Shown piece by piece: positions 33,998 through 45,585 of a DNA stretch of 64,000 nt; position 1 is the first letter of the stretch, and every line of letters begins with the position of its first letter. The notes beneath the pieces were generated by a model. The model saw only the letters and a program-made list of their open reading frames with translations. It had not been told where the DNA came from and did no database searches. Both the position numbers and the translations under genes were made by a program. The DNA comes from Poa pratensis (Eukaryota; Streptophyta; Magnoliopsida; Poales; Poaceae), in contig CAMZMU010000034.1 of NCBI GenBank assembly GCA_947311845.1, positions 82,948,079 through 83,012,078 on the forward strand, in the 5' to 3' direction.

Positions 33998-34371
33998 GGG
34001 AGGCGTTTTGACTCTCGAGCTCACCTGGCTGAATAAAAAATTCGAAAAAATAGTAAAACGATTAAAAAAATTCTGAAAAAATCAGTGATGAACATATAAA
34101 AATGTTTACATACGTGCAAAGTTTCATGATGAAATGACATTCGTAGTACTCAGTGCAAAAAAGGCAAAATCAGTGATGTAAAAATATATTTTGAAATCTC
34201 ATTTTGACCAGTGATTTTGTCTTTTTTTGCATATTTCACCACAAAATTGACACACATGTAGAACATTTGTGTATGTTCATCACTGATTTTTTTTTTAAAC
34301 GTTTTACTATTTGTTTCGAGTTTTTTATTCAACCAGTAGCAGGTGAGTTCGGGGGCCAATCTAAATTTATG
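33998..34371. mobile_element. foldback Mutator-type MITE
   Basis: It is 374 bp flanked by the 11-bp direct repeat GTTTATACCGA (33,987-33,997 and 34,372-34,382). Long inverted arms include CTCACCTGGCTGAATAAAAA against TTTTTTATTCAACCAGTAGC…, and ATCAGTGATGAACATA against TATGTTCATCACTGAT. The duplication length suits Mutator-like elements (9-11 bp). It is non-coding. Confidence 0.8.
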
Positions 34372-34426
34372 GTTTATACCGAAGAGAATTGCAGAACTCG
34401 TTCCTGAGCCTTTTTTGACAGACACA

Positions 34427-35071
34427 CACTAAAGAAACAGGTCCTTTGCGGACTTGCCGTGTGGCGCGTTCGCTCTCGGCACAAAGTTTTCCCGAGAGTA
34501 TGCGCACGGCAAATGTTGAAGGCAAATTTCATACCGACAAACGCTTCTTTGCCAAGAGCTTTTCGTCGGGCACACGACAAAGAATTCGCTATGAACCCTG
34601 TTCACCCGCTCGGAAAAAAATGCCAAGAGCCACGAGACGGCTCTGGCAAGCGCGACCCAAAGCCAGGCCTTTGACGTGTGTATTATTTAGACACATGGAA
34701 AGTGGGTCCCATGGCAGGTCTTTGCCGATCATATCCCAGGGACACACGGCAAAGCCTGCAAGTGGGTCCCATGGCATGTATTTGCCGAGTGTCATCCATT
34801 GGACACACGACAAATCTTCCAATTGGGTCAAATTATCAAATCTTTGTCGTGTCGGGCTTTGCCGAAGGTTATACCGTTTGGGCCTCCGTGTTTGTTGCGT
34901 CTTTCTTTTATTTTGCGTGCGTGTTTTATTTGTCGAGAGGTTTTTGGTTGGCACTTGGCAAAGACAGCCTTTGTCGTGTGCCTCCACGTTTGCCAAGATC
35001 TTTACCTAGCACCAAAGTTTGGCTCTCGGTAAAGCCGGGGACACACGACAAACAACCGATTTCCTGCGGTG
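34427..35071. mobile_element. non-autonomous CACTA-like element
   Basis: The left end CACTAAAGAAACAGG and the right end, read inverted, CACCGCAGGAAATCGG resemble CACTA termini. Between them are many subterminal-type motifs in both orientations (TTTGCCGTGT, CACACGACAAAG, TTTGCCGAGTG, CACACGGCAAAG), a hallmark of Triticeae CACTA elements. The flanking triplets ACA and ATA differ, so the target duplication is imperfect. No transposase was seen. Confidence 0.6.
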
Positions 35072-35089
35072 ATAGGAGCAGACCCTAGG

Positions 35090-35635
35090 AGAAAATAAGT
35101 CCACTTATGGATCACACATATTTCTCACTTTCTTGTGTGCGAGTTCATATTTCTCCCTTAAAGATAGGCCACCACACTATACGTGAGATAAAAAAAAAGA
35201 TACCAAACTTGGAGAGTGGATTTTTGTAACCCGGGCTACATCAAGACCTTTTTTTTTTAAAGAAATAAAAAATGACATATCGAGTTTCCAAAAACCACGA
35301 AAAAATCATAGATGTAGATAGTTTCGAGATCTACAAGCGTGAAGAAGTTTACCTTAAAATTCGTTGTATTTTGGGCTGTAAAAAATACAAATCGGGGAAA
35401 TTTCTAAATTTTGAAACAGTGTATTCTTCACCACCCAGATCCACCTATTTGTCTTTTTTGTGCAGCCCAAAAAATACAATGAATTTGGAGTTGAAATTTG
35501 CAATATTGTAGAACTCGAAAATAACTACATACAGATTTTTTTTCTCGATTTTTGGGAACTTAAAAATATCGATTTCGAAATTTTGAAAAAGGGCACCATG
35601 TAACCCGGGCTCCATTTTAGGTTTTCGACCAGGTC
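35090..35635. repeat. unclassified repeat-like region
   Basis: TGTAACCCGGGCT occurs in the same orientation at about 35,227 and 35,599, bounding 370 bp of AT-rich sequence with poly-A and poly-T runs. The look is that of a non-coding Triticeae transposon derivative, but no terminal inverted repeats were found. Confidence 0.4.
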
Positions 35636-35639
35636 GTAT

Positions 35640-36163
35640 AATTAGGCATGGATGGGTGAAACCGCCGGAGGACATTCTGAAGCTCAACGGTGATGCATCT
35701 TTTGATGTGGATTCAGGAGCTAGGGGTATTGGTTTTTATCCCAGACCATCATGGTGGTTTTATATCTGCTGGGCGTAGAACTCTTCAATATGTTGATGAT
35801 GCGGCTACGGCAGAAGCCCATGCTTTAAGAGACTGTCTTCTGTTGGCGAGAGAAATTGGTTGTGCCAGGATTCTAGGGGAGTCAGATTGTGCCGAAGTCG
35901 TTGAGGTTATGCAAAATAGAGGCAATTTGCTAGGAGCAGCTGCAGCTATTTACGAGGAGTGCTCTTTTCTTTGTAAAAACTTTGCTCGTGTTGTTTTTTC
36001 TCATTGTCCTAGGGAGGCCAATATGGCAGCACATGGGTTAGCTAAATCTAGTGCTGAGAACTATGCAGTGTGGCATGGAGATCGTTCTATCTTTATTCGT
36101 GCTGTAATCGCAAATGATATAACTATTATGCCTAATCAATAAAGTAACCTTTTATTCAAAAAA
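35640..36163 (+). mobile_element. 5'-truncated LINE carrying an RNase H-like domain
   Basis: The coding part reads PPEDILKLNGDASFDVDSGA, then after a frameshift GRRTLQYVDDAATAEAHALR and ILGESDCAEVVEVM, ending …CPREANMAAHGLAKSS. These are the Asp-Glu-Asp motifs of the RNase H domain at the C-terminus of plant L1 LINEs. A tail AATAAAGTAACC…TTCAAAAAA follows the stop at about 36,142. The RT and endonuclease are absent. Confidence 0.8.
35690..36142 (+). pseudogene. LINE ORF2 RNase H fragment
   Basis: This is the open part of the LINE remnant (about 150 codons). The first catalytic block (NGDASFD, about 35,680-35,700) is in another frame, so the domain is interrupted and inactive. Confidence 0.75.
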
Positions 36164-36703
36164 CGTGGGTACCTATGTCCACATATATGTTTGTTACCTA
36201 TGGTCTAAATATGTGTTTGTTTGTTTTTTTGTGAAAAAAAACAATGTGTTTGTTACCAATGTCCACAGACACCATATCGCAGCAGCGCTCCCACCAATTC
36301 ACAACAAAGTTGTCTACCCTCCAATAGGCAATAGCGTGTCAAAGACAAGAGATCGAATTTTCCACAGTTTTTTCGTAAAAAAAGAAAAGTATGGAAAATT
36401 CTAATTTTCAACGGAATTTAAGTTTCCATATTTTCAGAAATTGGGGGTACATAGATTCAACTTACGTATCCGCTTCCTCCGCACCTGCCTCCCACGCATG
36501 CATGTCCATGGAAGAAACCACCGTCTGCGATGCGCCCGTGCAGGGGACTCGGCTTCCGCCAAACGCTCTCCCACTCCCCACCACGCGCGCCTACGTCCGC
36601 TCATCTCGAATTCTCGATCCATCTTCTCCCCCAAAGAAGAACCATGTCTTAATTCACCACCGATCTCCCTTTGCACTGCCGCGCGCGCCGACGTACGTCC
36701 AAG

Positions 36704-37645
36704 ATGCACGTGTTGGAGATGGCGATGGGCGCCGCCGCCGCGGCCGTCCGGTGGGTCCGCCAAAAGAAGAAGGGGAAGATCAGGAACGGCGAGTGGCTGA
36801 CGGAGTACCGCTCTCACGCCACCGATCGTTGCCGGTCGTTCACGTTTGCGGAGATGAAGGCGGCGACCCGCAACTTGGGCGAGACGCGGGCGATCGGCTT
36901 CGGCGTGCAGGGGAAGGTGTTCCGCGGCGTCATCGTGGGCGTCGACGGCAAGGACACCGACGTGGTCATCAAGCGCGTCACCCCGTCCTCGCCGGGCAGA
37001 GCGCGCGCGAGTTCCGGATACAGATCGAGGCGCTGTGCAATCTGCGGCATCGGCATCTCGTTCCCCTCTTTGGCTCCTGCTCCTGCAGTAAGGATGGCGA
37101 GACGATCCTTGTGTACCGGTACATGCCGCTCGGCACGCTGCGGGAGCACCTGTTGACCGGCGTAGGGGACAAGCCGGTGATGCCGTGGTTGCGCCGCCTC
37201 GACGCGTGCATGGGCGCCGCGAGGGGGCTGCACTGCCTGCACGCCGGCGGCGTCGTCCACGGCGGCGTCAAGACGACCAACGTCCTCATTGACAGGAGAT
37301 GGGTCGCCAAGCTCTCGGACTACGGTCTCTCCATGGGCGCCACGATGGAGTCCGACGTCCACTCCTTCGGCATCGCGCTCTTCGAGGTGCTCATGGCGCG
37401 CCGCCGGGGGACCAGGACGTTGGTTCGCGCAGTGCGCGCTGGCGTGCCACTGGAACGCCACGCTGCCGGACGCCGTCGACCCGGCGATCAAGGACCAGGT
37501 CGCTCCGGAATGCCTCGAGAAGTTTGCCGAGACGGCGGTGGAGTGCCTCGCCGGCAAAGGCACGGAGCGGCCCGCAATGGGCGACGTTCTGTGGAACTTG
37601 GAGTTGGCGATGCAGCTGCAGCTGCTTAATCCCAAGAGGACGTGA
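36704..37645 (+). pseudogene. CrRLK1L-type (FERONIA-like) pseudokinase remnant, copy 1
   Basis: Starting at ATG 36,704, it has a short basic segment (VRWVRQKKKGK) in place of the malectin ectodomain, then a kinase-like region: SFTFAEMKAATRNL, glycine loop IGFGVQGKVFRG, VVIKRV (Lys kept), REFRIQIEALCNLRHRHLVP, LVYRYMPLGTLREHLL, ARGLHCLHAGG. The catalytic loop is HGGVKTTNVL (Asp lost), DFG is DYG, and the activation segment with the APE region is missing because DYGLSMGAT runs straight into ESDVHSFG. The C-terminus KGTERPAMGDVLWNLELAMQ is diagnostic of CrRLK1L kinases. Frameshifts at about 36,998 and 37,400 break the frame. Confidence 0.8.
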
Positions 37646-37685
37646 GGCGATGCAGTTGCAGCTGCTTAATCCCAAGAGCACGTGA
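37611..37685 (+). repeat. tandem duplication of the pseudokinase 3' end
   Basis: About 37 bp (GCGATGCAGCTGCAGCTGCT… CACGTGAG type) occurs twice, repeating the last ten codons and stop. Copy 2 of the kinase (46,185-46,222) has only one unit, so the duplication arose in copy 1 after the two copies separated. Confidence 0.85.
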
Positions 37686-37785
37686 GGCGAGCCGTCCATA
37701 CATGTTCGCTGCATCGTGGTTATGCTGCTAAATTCTGAACTTTGTTTACGGTTGGAAAAAAGTTAGTATTTGGAGGTTTTACTTA

Positions 37786-37859
37786 TATTTTGAAAAGGGA
37801 AAAGCCCAGGCTTCTGAATCAATCGATGCATATTGTCATTTTTTTTGAAAAGGAAGTTT
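37786..37859. repeat. 74-bp direct repeat, left copy
   Basis: It runs from TATTTTGAAAAGGG to GAAAAGGAAGTTT and is identical to 39,799-39,872. The content (AAGCCCAGGCTTCTGAATC and a T-run) looks like an old retroelement tail in inverse orientation. Confidence 0.95.
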
Positions 37860-39798
37860 CGCGCAGCCGCTGCTGGGCACGGCGACCACGGTAAACTGCT
37901 AGCGGCGAAGGTGTTTGTGCTCACGACGACGCTGGATTTTGCTTCGATCTGAAAGCCACGGGAGAGACAAAATCTTATCCCTCACAGACTGCCCATGCAC
38001 ATCTCCGTTGTTGATTACCAAACTGTTTCCAAGTTTTACAGGACGATGATGTGATCTAAGATTCTAAACAGATAAAAAAGTGCTCCAAAGAGTTGAAAGC
38101 AGTGTCGCGCGTCTTCTCCTAACAGCCGTGGCGACGAGCAGATCAATTCCTGTAGCCTATTGCTGGTCGTCACGGCGGCGGATATGTGTCCATACTCCAC
38201 ATGCTGCATCATGTGTCATTAGAGCAGGCTCTCCAAAGCCATAGCTGGTTCACTGACTCAAAAGCATAGCAAAAGGCAATCTATCCATATAGATGCGTGC
38301 ATCTCTACGGGTATTTTGATGATTCAGATAGTGCCAACTTGCAGGGTCCTGCTGTTTTCATGCTTGGCGAAGCCGCAGCCTAGAATGGTTCTGCACGGTG
38401 GATCTGCGTCCCCTGCAGTTCCCGCTGGCTATATCCTGTCGGCTATTTTCATTTGAGCCTTTTTTTGTTTAAAGGTATTTACTGTACTAGCTAATTCTGG
38501 CATGCAGTAAAGCCTCAGCTTATTTAGATTTCTCATCAGAATCTAAAAGGACGAGGGCGAGTTCATGCCGGCCGGCCTCGCGTCTGACCGGCCGGGAGAC
38601 GACGCCGAAATCGGCGGCGAGTGGATGCCGGGAGTGTAGGACCGTCGACGGCGCGGGCCATGGACTCTGTACTCTCCAGGGCGTGTAGAGCGAGCTGGGT
38701 GCGTTCTAGGCCTGTCGGCTGGAACAAGATCTTGCCATTTTCGGAGGAGTTCATGCGTGGGGAGTCCACGGTGACGCGTCTCCCGGTGGTAGTAACTTTT
38801 GGCAGAGGTATACGGACCGTATAATACGGTGGAGTCGGTGGTAGGTGGTTTCATCTCTATTTTTTTAGATCGATTTCATCTCGTGTATGTGGATTAATGG
38901 GCAGCACTGCCCATAGCTAATGCCCTTAATCTTTCCAGAAGGTTTCAGAATTCAATCTACGTAAGAACCTCTGCTGGCACAAACCAAGTAATGCTCAACA
39001 ACTACTATTGTTTCTTGGATTGTAAATGAATCGGCAAAAATTTGATAATTTGATAAAGAATGATTTAAGGACACAATTTAAACTACGGGATATGCGACGA
39101 CTATATCACAAGCTTCTTTTTTGGCAAAATGCAGCCACCAATTTTGAAGAAAATTGGATAAATGGATGGCTAAGGACTAGACGTCCAAGAGGTTGTAGAG
39201 TAGGCTCTTTTTCTGGATAATTCTAAAATTAGTTCGTTGTTAGTACTATTCTTAAGTTCATCTATTGTTGCTTACATTTTTTTAATCGAATGCACGTAGT
39301 AGCACTAGCGATGCTCATTATATTAGAAGGAGAAAAGAAATACATTAAGGGGAAATAAAATTGTATCATTGCTATAGTTTGCACCATATTGCAAGAGTAA
39401 TAAAGTTTGTTTTTTAAGATCATATTTCTTTTCTTGGATGCACACAAAGCAGTGCTCACTATATTCGAAAGTGTTATTTGTTTGCAAGCGGAATCCTAGA
39501 ACCTAGAATAAGTCATATAGTAATATTTAGAGTACTTATGAAGAATGCTCATGGTGTTGCGAGACATTTGGAAAAAAAAAAGATGACTTTTGAGCTCTTT
39601 TTCATGTAAGTTAATTGTCGTTTTTATCAAATTACATTTCAATTAAACAGTATACACATATTGTTTTTGAGATATTACATGGTAATTATTTCTATGCTCG
39701 TGAATTATGTCGACATGTGGGGTAAGAAATGACTTGAGGCACCTACTTGTGACACGGAATTTTTCTCTCCCGTTGCAACGCACGGGCATATTTACTAG
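37860..39798 (+). mobile_element. Helitron H3, 3' end clear, 5' end not found
   Basis: The 3' terminus is CTCCCGTTGCAACGCACGGG followed by CTAG at 39,795-39,798 and a host T. The 74-bp host sequence on its right is repeated exactly at 37,786-37,859, so the left limit is probably close to 37,860, but no TCT…ACTAATA start was recognised there. The contents are a GC-rich stretch at 38,550-38,830 and an AT-rich right third, with no recognisable gene. Small frames, such as 39,026-39,220, are unassigned. Confidence 0.55.
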
Positions 39799-39872
39799 TA
39801 TTTTGAAAAGGGAAAAGCCCAGGCTTCTGAATCAATCGATGCATATTGTCATTTTTTTTGAAAAGGAAGTTT
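39799..39872. repeat. 74-bp direct repeat, right copy
   Basis: Perfect copy of 37,786-37,859, starting exactly at the base after the Helitron CTAG. Confidence 0.95.
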
Positions 39873-39964
39873 TACTTTTAGGATGACAATACCGCGTGAC
39901 TCGGATGCCAATATCGTGCGGCTCTACGCCCAGTATTGTCCACTTCTTTCGGGCCAAACATAAA

Positions 39965-41711
39965 GGACATGACTAGGCGTCCCCCGGGGATCTTTCCGTC
40001 TGATCCCCCGGGTGGAGGGGCCGACACGTGTCCCATCTCGCCCCAATCAACGAGAGACGGACCCGCACACATCGTTTCCCCACAGAAAAAAACACTAAAA
40101 CAAAAAAAATCCCCGCTTGACAACGCAGGCCGATGGCCGCGGGCAGAACCGTCCGTCCTCATCGCTCCGCCGTATTCTGGCGGCCGTCGTCGGAGAAGAC
40201 GCCATCGCCGGAGAAGATGCTGTCGCCGGAGAAGACGCCATCACAACTTCTCCGTTTCGCCGGCAACGGCGATGCATCGCCCTTCGCTCGAAGCTCCGGC
40301 CAGACCTCGCCGGCCAGCACCCAAACTCTTACAGCATCCTCGATCTCCCGCTGGAATCACCGGTTGGAACATTGCCCTCCACCATGTAGCAAATTTCTCC
40401 TTCCTGTGATTGCAAAACAGAAAAACATCGGTAGCAAATTTCTCTCCTATGATGCAAAACAGAAAAATATTGATAGCAAATTTCTCCTTCCTATGATGCA
40501 AAACATATGAACATGGGTAGCAAATTTTGATGCAAAAAACAAATTAGTAGTAGCAAAAAACCGCCTCGTGAAAAACAGATTGCAGCAAGTAGCAAAATAA
40601 AAAAGAAGGAAAAATTGCTACAATGCACCTCGTGAAAAAAGAAAAGATTGCAGCAAGTGAAGAAAGAAAAATTGCTACAACAATTTAAGTGGATTTGCAT
40701 CCAGAGAGGAAACTTTTTTCTAAAAACATTTCCAGAATTTGCACCACAATGAAATTTTGCATAAATCTCGTCAACCAAAAATTGCAGCATGTGAGATATG
40801 TGGATTTGCATCCAGAGAGGAATTTTGTTGCTACAAACCTTTCGAGAATTTGCATCACAAAAAATGCATCATCTGAGGACAAAAATGCTAAAATCATGCG
40901 GTGGATTTGCGTTAAAGGACAAACAAAATTGCTACAAACCTTGAAAACGTTTGCATCACATATAGCAAAAGAAAGAAGAAAAAAGCTCTCGGATTTGCAC
41001 ACCCAGCTCAAAACCGACCTCGCCGGTGCTTGCCTCCGATTCGTGGCCTCCTTGCAGCAACATGGCGTCGCCGGCCCTGTGGCTCGTCCATGCGCTTGAC
41101 CTCGGGGAAGTCGGACGAACTCGCGACACCGGCGGCACGCACGGCGGAAGGTCGGGGCAGCCGGGAAGGAGGTCCACGGCGGGGGCCCTAGGGCAGGTCG
41201 GCGGCGGCGCGGGAACTGCGGGTCGTGGAGCCTGGTCGAGGGCGGCGTTGGGCGGGACGTCGCCAAGGATGCGCTCGGCGGCGTCCCGGCAGGGAAGCCC
41301 GCGGAGGAGGCGACCTCGCTGAGGAGGCGCACTGCGGCGGCCGGGCCGGGGAGGCGTGCGGGGGCGGCGTCCTCACCGTTGAGGCGGTGGCGGACACCGG
41401 GGCCAGCTGCTTGTCGGTGGCGGCGGCAAGAGAGAGGGGCGGCGGAGGCGCGGCGGCGGCGAGAAAGAGGGACGGCAGAGGCGCGGCGCCGGCGAGAAAG
41501 AGGGGCGGCGGAGACGCGTGGCTAGCTACGCATCGGCGCCGACAGAGCAGCATGCCTGCGAGAGATCGAGATGAATGAGTGGAGCCGTGGAGGGGAGTAG
41601 CGTTGGGGAAGGGATAAGGTGAGCTGTTTCCTTTTCTTTCGCGTTGACCAGGGCACGTGTCGCTCGCTGGGGACGCGAACGTGCGATCCCCCCGAATGAT
41701 TACAAACGTTT
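39965..41711. mobile_element. Mutator-like non-autonomous element with GC-rich cargo
   Basis: It is flanked by the 12-bp direct repeat GCCAAACATAAA (39,953-39,964 and 41,712-41,723). Subterminal sequences are inverted relatives: GGGGATCTTTCCGTC… ACACGTGTCCC on the left and, inverted from the right, GGGGGATCGCACG… ACACGTGCCC. Inside are three tandem in-frame units of about 21 bp (GAGAAGACGCCATCGCCG type, 40,191-40,242), several GTAGCAAATTTCTCC repeats (40,385-40,530), and GC-rich, domain-free frames at 41,000-41,570. No transposase was seen. It could be a Pack-MULE-like carrier of gene fragments. Confidence 0.6.
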
Positions 41712-41723
41712 GCCAAACATAAA

Positions 41724-43440
41724 CCAGAACCCGATTTTTTTTCAGATCCATCTGCATTGTCCACCAGGAGAGCAAGATCTTCAAGCAAAAAAGGAACAAA
41801 AATATATGCTTGCCAACATACAACAACCCCTCTTTTTTGCATTGGGATTTGCCTACAGGATAAAATCTCTAGGATTTTGTTGCTCATAGTTTTCTGAAAA
41901 TTGCAATGGCCGATCCATACACTACATTCACGATGATCGATTCTGTAGTGTAGCCATTACAAAACTGCACAAAGTTTCCATGGCCTGAGCAGTGAAATCA
42001 CCATGAAGAACACAAAATAAATCAGATAAACAAAGCATTTAGGCAGCATCGTTTGGAAATGCATCCAAAATTTGCCATGATCAAACATTTTCTGAACACA
42101 AGTTAACATCATATAGGAATCAAAATCACTTAAATAAAATCTAGCAAAGATCTTGATAGTGAAATGGAAGGATGACCATACTAACCTGGCAAAAAACATA
42201 AAGTTTCTGACGAGTTGTCATGGTCTTGTTTTTATATCAATAGTCAAAAATAGAACACAAAGTGGGAAAAGGCATGTAGGAAATAATTTTGGTTGGCATA
42301 AGAAAATATCCATGAAAAAATAACATGTTCGAGCAAAATTGTCATCAAACGAACATGCCAACGACCATTTCTAAACAATTGCCACCATATATATAAGCAT
42401 GCAAATTATCACACTAAACAGGCAGAAATCTTGAAAAAATTGTCATGGCATTATCATTTAGAATCACCAACCAAAAGTAGAAAACAAAGAACAAAATCAT
42501 GTATCCAGTATTTTTTGGCATACATCAAGAATATTTTCGTGTAAAACAACGATTCCTGAGCAAGACTGCCATCATATTAACCATGCAAAATGACATCGAA
42601 AACCAGCTAAAAACAAACCAATTAGGTCGGTGGTGCCAAGTTTAATTTGTATGCTAGTCTCTCCTAGGGATGCCTTACAAATGTTCTATTGAACTTTTGC
42701 TAGATATATTTCTAATGTTTAAATTCATGCATAACTTACTACTGGATAATTTACTTGAACACTTGGCATACACCATGTGATATAGAGGTGCATTGCAGTG
42801 AGCATATAAATGATTGAGGTTGTTTGTGCAAAAGTAACCGAACCTATAATATTATTAGTCTCGTCGGTGATTAGCATAAGCGATGCTATTTTAATAACAA
42901 GTGTAGATGATCAGCATATTATCAACTTATTATTGAATACGCTATAACTTGCAAGACATATTTGACCATAGAAAAAAAAAATGCTACAGTACACACCTTT
43001 GTGATCATTCCAATTGTTCAATATATAATCCAGAAGTTTCTATATATATTCTTATACAAGCATACACTACAGACCTCTATAAACATATTTGTTATGCTTT
43101 GGAATTTGCGCCAATATATTTCATAATATTAGAAATAGAGAAAATCATTCACACAAGAATATACATATATGTTATACAATTGATCAACTTTAAAAACAAA
43201 TCATCAGGACTTGTGCTTTTCCTTTTGATTTCACATATAAGGTGGTTTCTTACCATGTTAAGGGAAATATCTCACAAAGTAACAAATCCGTTTTTGCAAC
43301 TCAGTTATAGTTTAACGGAATTTTGTTGAGAAAAGTATTGTATGATTAACAATGCTAACTAAGTAGTATAGATCATATATTTTTTTAGCTCACAATATGA
43401 TAAAATATATATACATAGGTACGAAGGTTTAGTATAATTG
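41724..43440. other. AT-rich non-coding sequence, probably transposon-derived
   Basis: Repeated short phrases (TTGCCATGATCAAA, ATTGTCATCAAACGAACATGCC, ACTGCCATCATATTAACCATG) suggest a decayed Mutator or CACTA interior to about 42,610. The rest to 43,440 is AT-rich with no recognisable gene. Confidence 0.4.
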
Positions 43441-44150
43441 TACTTAATTGAACTCACCCAGGGTTTAAAGTATAGTTGGATGGCCTTGACGACATCAAAA
43501 ACGATCGCTTCTGTCCTGCATCCCCTCCTTTCACGCCCTTTCCCCTCTCCCGTCGTCACAAAGGGCCCTGATGGAAATGCTCCGACCCCCTTCTGTTCCA
43601 ATTGCCCTTCATAAACTGTTCCAATGAAGTGTCGACAACTGCCCTTCATGAAGTGTTCCAATTGCAACATCGCAGCAGTCTTCTTGGTGCGATGCCGCCA
43701 AAGATTCAAATTCCTCTCTTGCTTATGCTGTTGTGGGAAGTTGGACCAGCTTGCGCCGCCTCCACCAAAACTCATCTGCATCGCGCTTATCTTTTGTGGC
43801 ATGACAGGTACCCACGCACGTCCAGGTTCACACTGGAATTTCTGTCGTGTTGAGAGGATTGGCAATGAGCTCTTGTATTCATTTGTGTCTGCTCCAGAGC
43901 TCTTCTCGAGAACAAGCTAATGCTATCTACAATAAAAGTTATCTTGTTTTTTCACTTGATTTTGCAAACGTGGTTTGTCTTTCATGGGTTGCCCATAAGC
44001 ACAATCCTATGTTTATTTGGAAGTTTGAACCTAAATGTGATGGGATAAACCTGTCTTTACTTCTATGATTCACTATTCCAAATATGTGCGGTAGACAATA
44101 TTCTTTGTTTTTATTTCTGCTAGTTGGATTATAAGAACTATTAGAATCGT
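43441..44150. other. gene-like but unrecognised sequence
   Basis: Mixed GC content, with open frames on both strands between 43,500 and 44,068 but no domain I recognise. CTGCCCTTCATRAA… TGTTCCAAT phrases recur near 43,595-43,665. A possible splice acceptor and donor pattern around 43,806 (GACAG|GTACCC) is not convincing. It could be a fragment of a spliced gene. Confidence 0.3.
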
Positions 44151-44166
44151 AGACAGTTTGTCAATG

Positions 44167-44456
44167 GACACGACGTTTGGGGTCACGGGTGTAGATGCAC
44201 CCATTGTGTAAAACTTTTTTAAAACTTTTTAAAATGTCAAATAATTCTGATTGTTTTTGGATATACATAAGGAAAATTTGTGTTAGCACAAAAAGTTTCA
44301 CGGAGAAAAGATATTTTTTGTGATGTGTGTAAAAAGATAAAAAAAAAATGCTCATACAAAGTCATTTTTTAGCGGCCGGATTTTTTTTCACAAGTCACAA
44401 AAATATCTTTTTTCGTGAAACCTTTTGTGAAGCAGTTGGTGCATCTATGGATTTCC
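44167..44456. mobile_element. foldback MITE, probably Mutator type
   Basis: It is flanked by the 11-bp direct repeat GTTTGTCAATG (44,156-44,166 and 44,457-44,467). Inverted arms: TAGATGCACC against GGTGCATCTA, and AAAAGTTTCACGGAGAAAAG against CTTTTTTCGTGAAACCTTTT. It is non-coding. Confidence 0.7.
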
Positions 44457-44707
44457 GTTTGTCAATGTCCTACTTTATCTTGTGGAAGGATTCCAAAGTT
44501 CTTGCCCTATCGTCTATCGATCATGTCAACTATTCGTATGCCATGGCCGCTTCGTCTCGGTTATTGTCCTAGACAATTTGGTTTTTGCAGCAACTCATGT
44601 ACACAAAGAAGTAATTCAGCAGTTGCTTTATTGGTGTACCATCTGACGCTGCTTGACCAGAATCTTTGCATAGAGGAGCTCCTTTTCTGGAGTCCGACAC
44701 TCTAATG

Positions 44708-44862
44708 CAGTGGCGGAGCTCAGTGAAGGCCAACCTGGGCCATGGCCCGCCCAGCCCAAGCGAATTCACTGAAGAAATAGAGAAAACCTGGCCCATGAAG
44801 AAAAAAATGGTGGCCTTTATTGGGCTGGCCCGCTCAGCATTGTGGCTGGAGCTCCGCCAGTG
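44708..44862. mobile_element. hAT MITE, 155 bp
   Basis: It has an exact 8-bp target duplication CTCTAATG (44,700-44,707 and 44,863-44,870). The terminal repeats are CAGTGGCGGAGCTC and, inverted, CACTGGCGGAGCTC, one mismatch in 14. There is no coding capacity. Confidence 0.93.
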
Positions 44863-44870
44863 CTCTAATG

Positions 44871-45585
44871 GCACTAGTGGCTGCAGTCCTGGTACTCCGG
44901 TAGCTTAGGCGACTTTCGCTCCTTCTCGCTCAATTTTTGCTTGCGATGTAATGAAGGGTGTCCCAAATACTTCAGGTAGGCAATAGGTATTTTCATCCCA
45001 TGGAGCACTTCCTACAGAATACTCATGTTCCATGGGTGTGCTATAAGCTACTGCTCATTTGTTATAGGATCAGTCTCCTTGTTGCATCTGCCGTCTGAAT
45101 TCCATTGCCCTTCACTGCAAAATACAAATATTCCGAGAAGTTTCCAAACATCAGTTACTATGTCACGGGCTCAAGGCAAGCTGAGTTTTCAAGAGTTCAT
45201 AATTAGGAGGATGTATGAACCTGAAATGGGAGGCCGAGTAGCCTATGAAAAAGACAGTAAAAAGATGACTGTTTCTTGGGATTTAGATTGGAATCGACCC
45301 ACTTGGCCCAAGTGTTAAGAGCTATTTTATACGCATCATCCACATTCAGCCACTTTATTTAATTTTTTCCTTGTTGATCGTAATCCTTTATGTAGCACAT
45401 TTGACGAACAAGAAATACTTGAAATACAGAACCCTTGCTCTTTCCAAGTCTGAGAGGCACCACCCATTCCTGAACAAGAAAAGAGGATCGGAAGAACTCC
45501 AAAGTGCAATTGTAATCCTAGACAATATGAATTTAGCGCATAAGCACTCGTCCTAAATGGTCAAACAAGCACATAGAGCACTGCA
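44871..45585. other. unassigned sequence between the hAT MITE and the kinase fragment
   Basis: A frame at 45,025-45,318 is open but has no recognisable domain; a stretch such as SFQEFIIRRMYEPEMGG gives no family. No RNA genes or terminal repeats were seen. Confidence 0.35.

Noticed and set aside
39026..39220. 64-codon ORF as a small gene
   Set aside because: No recognisable domain, AT-rich context inside Helitron H3, no promoter or splice signals.
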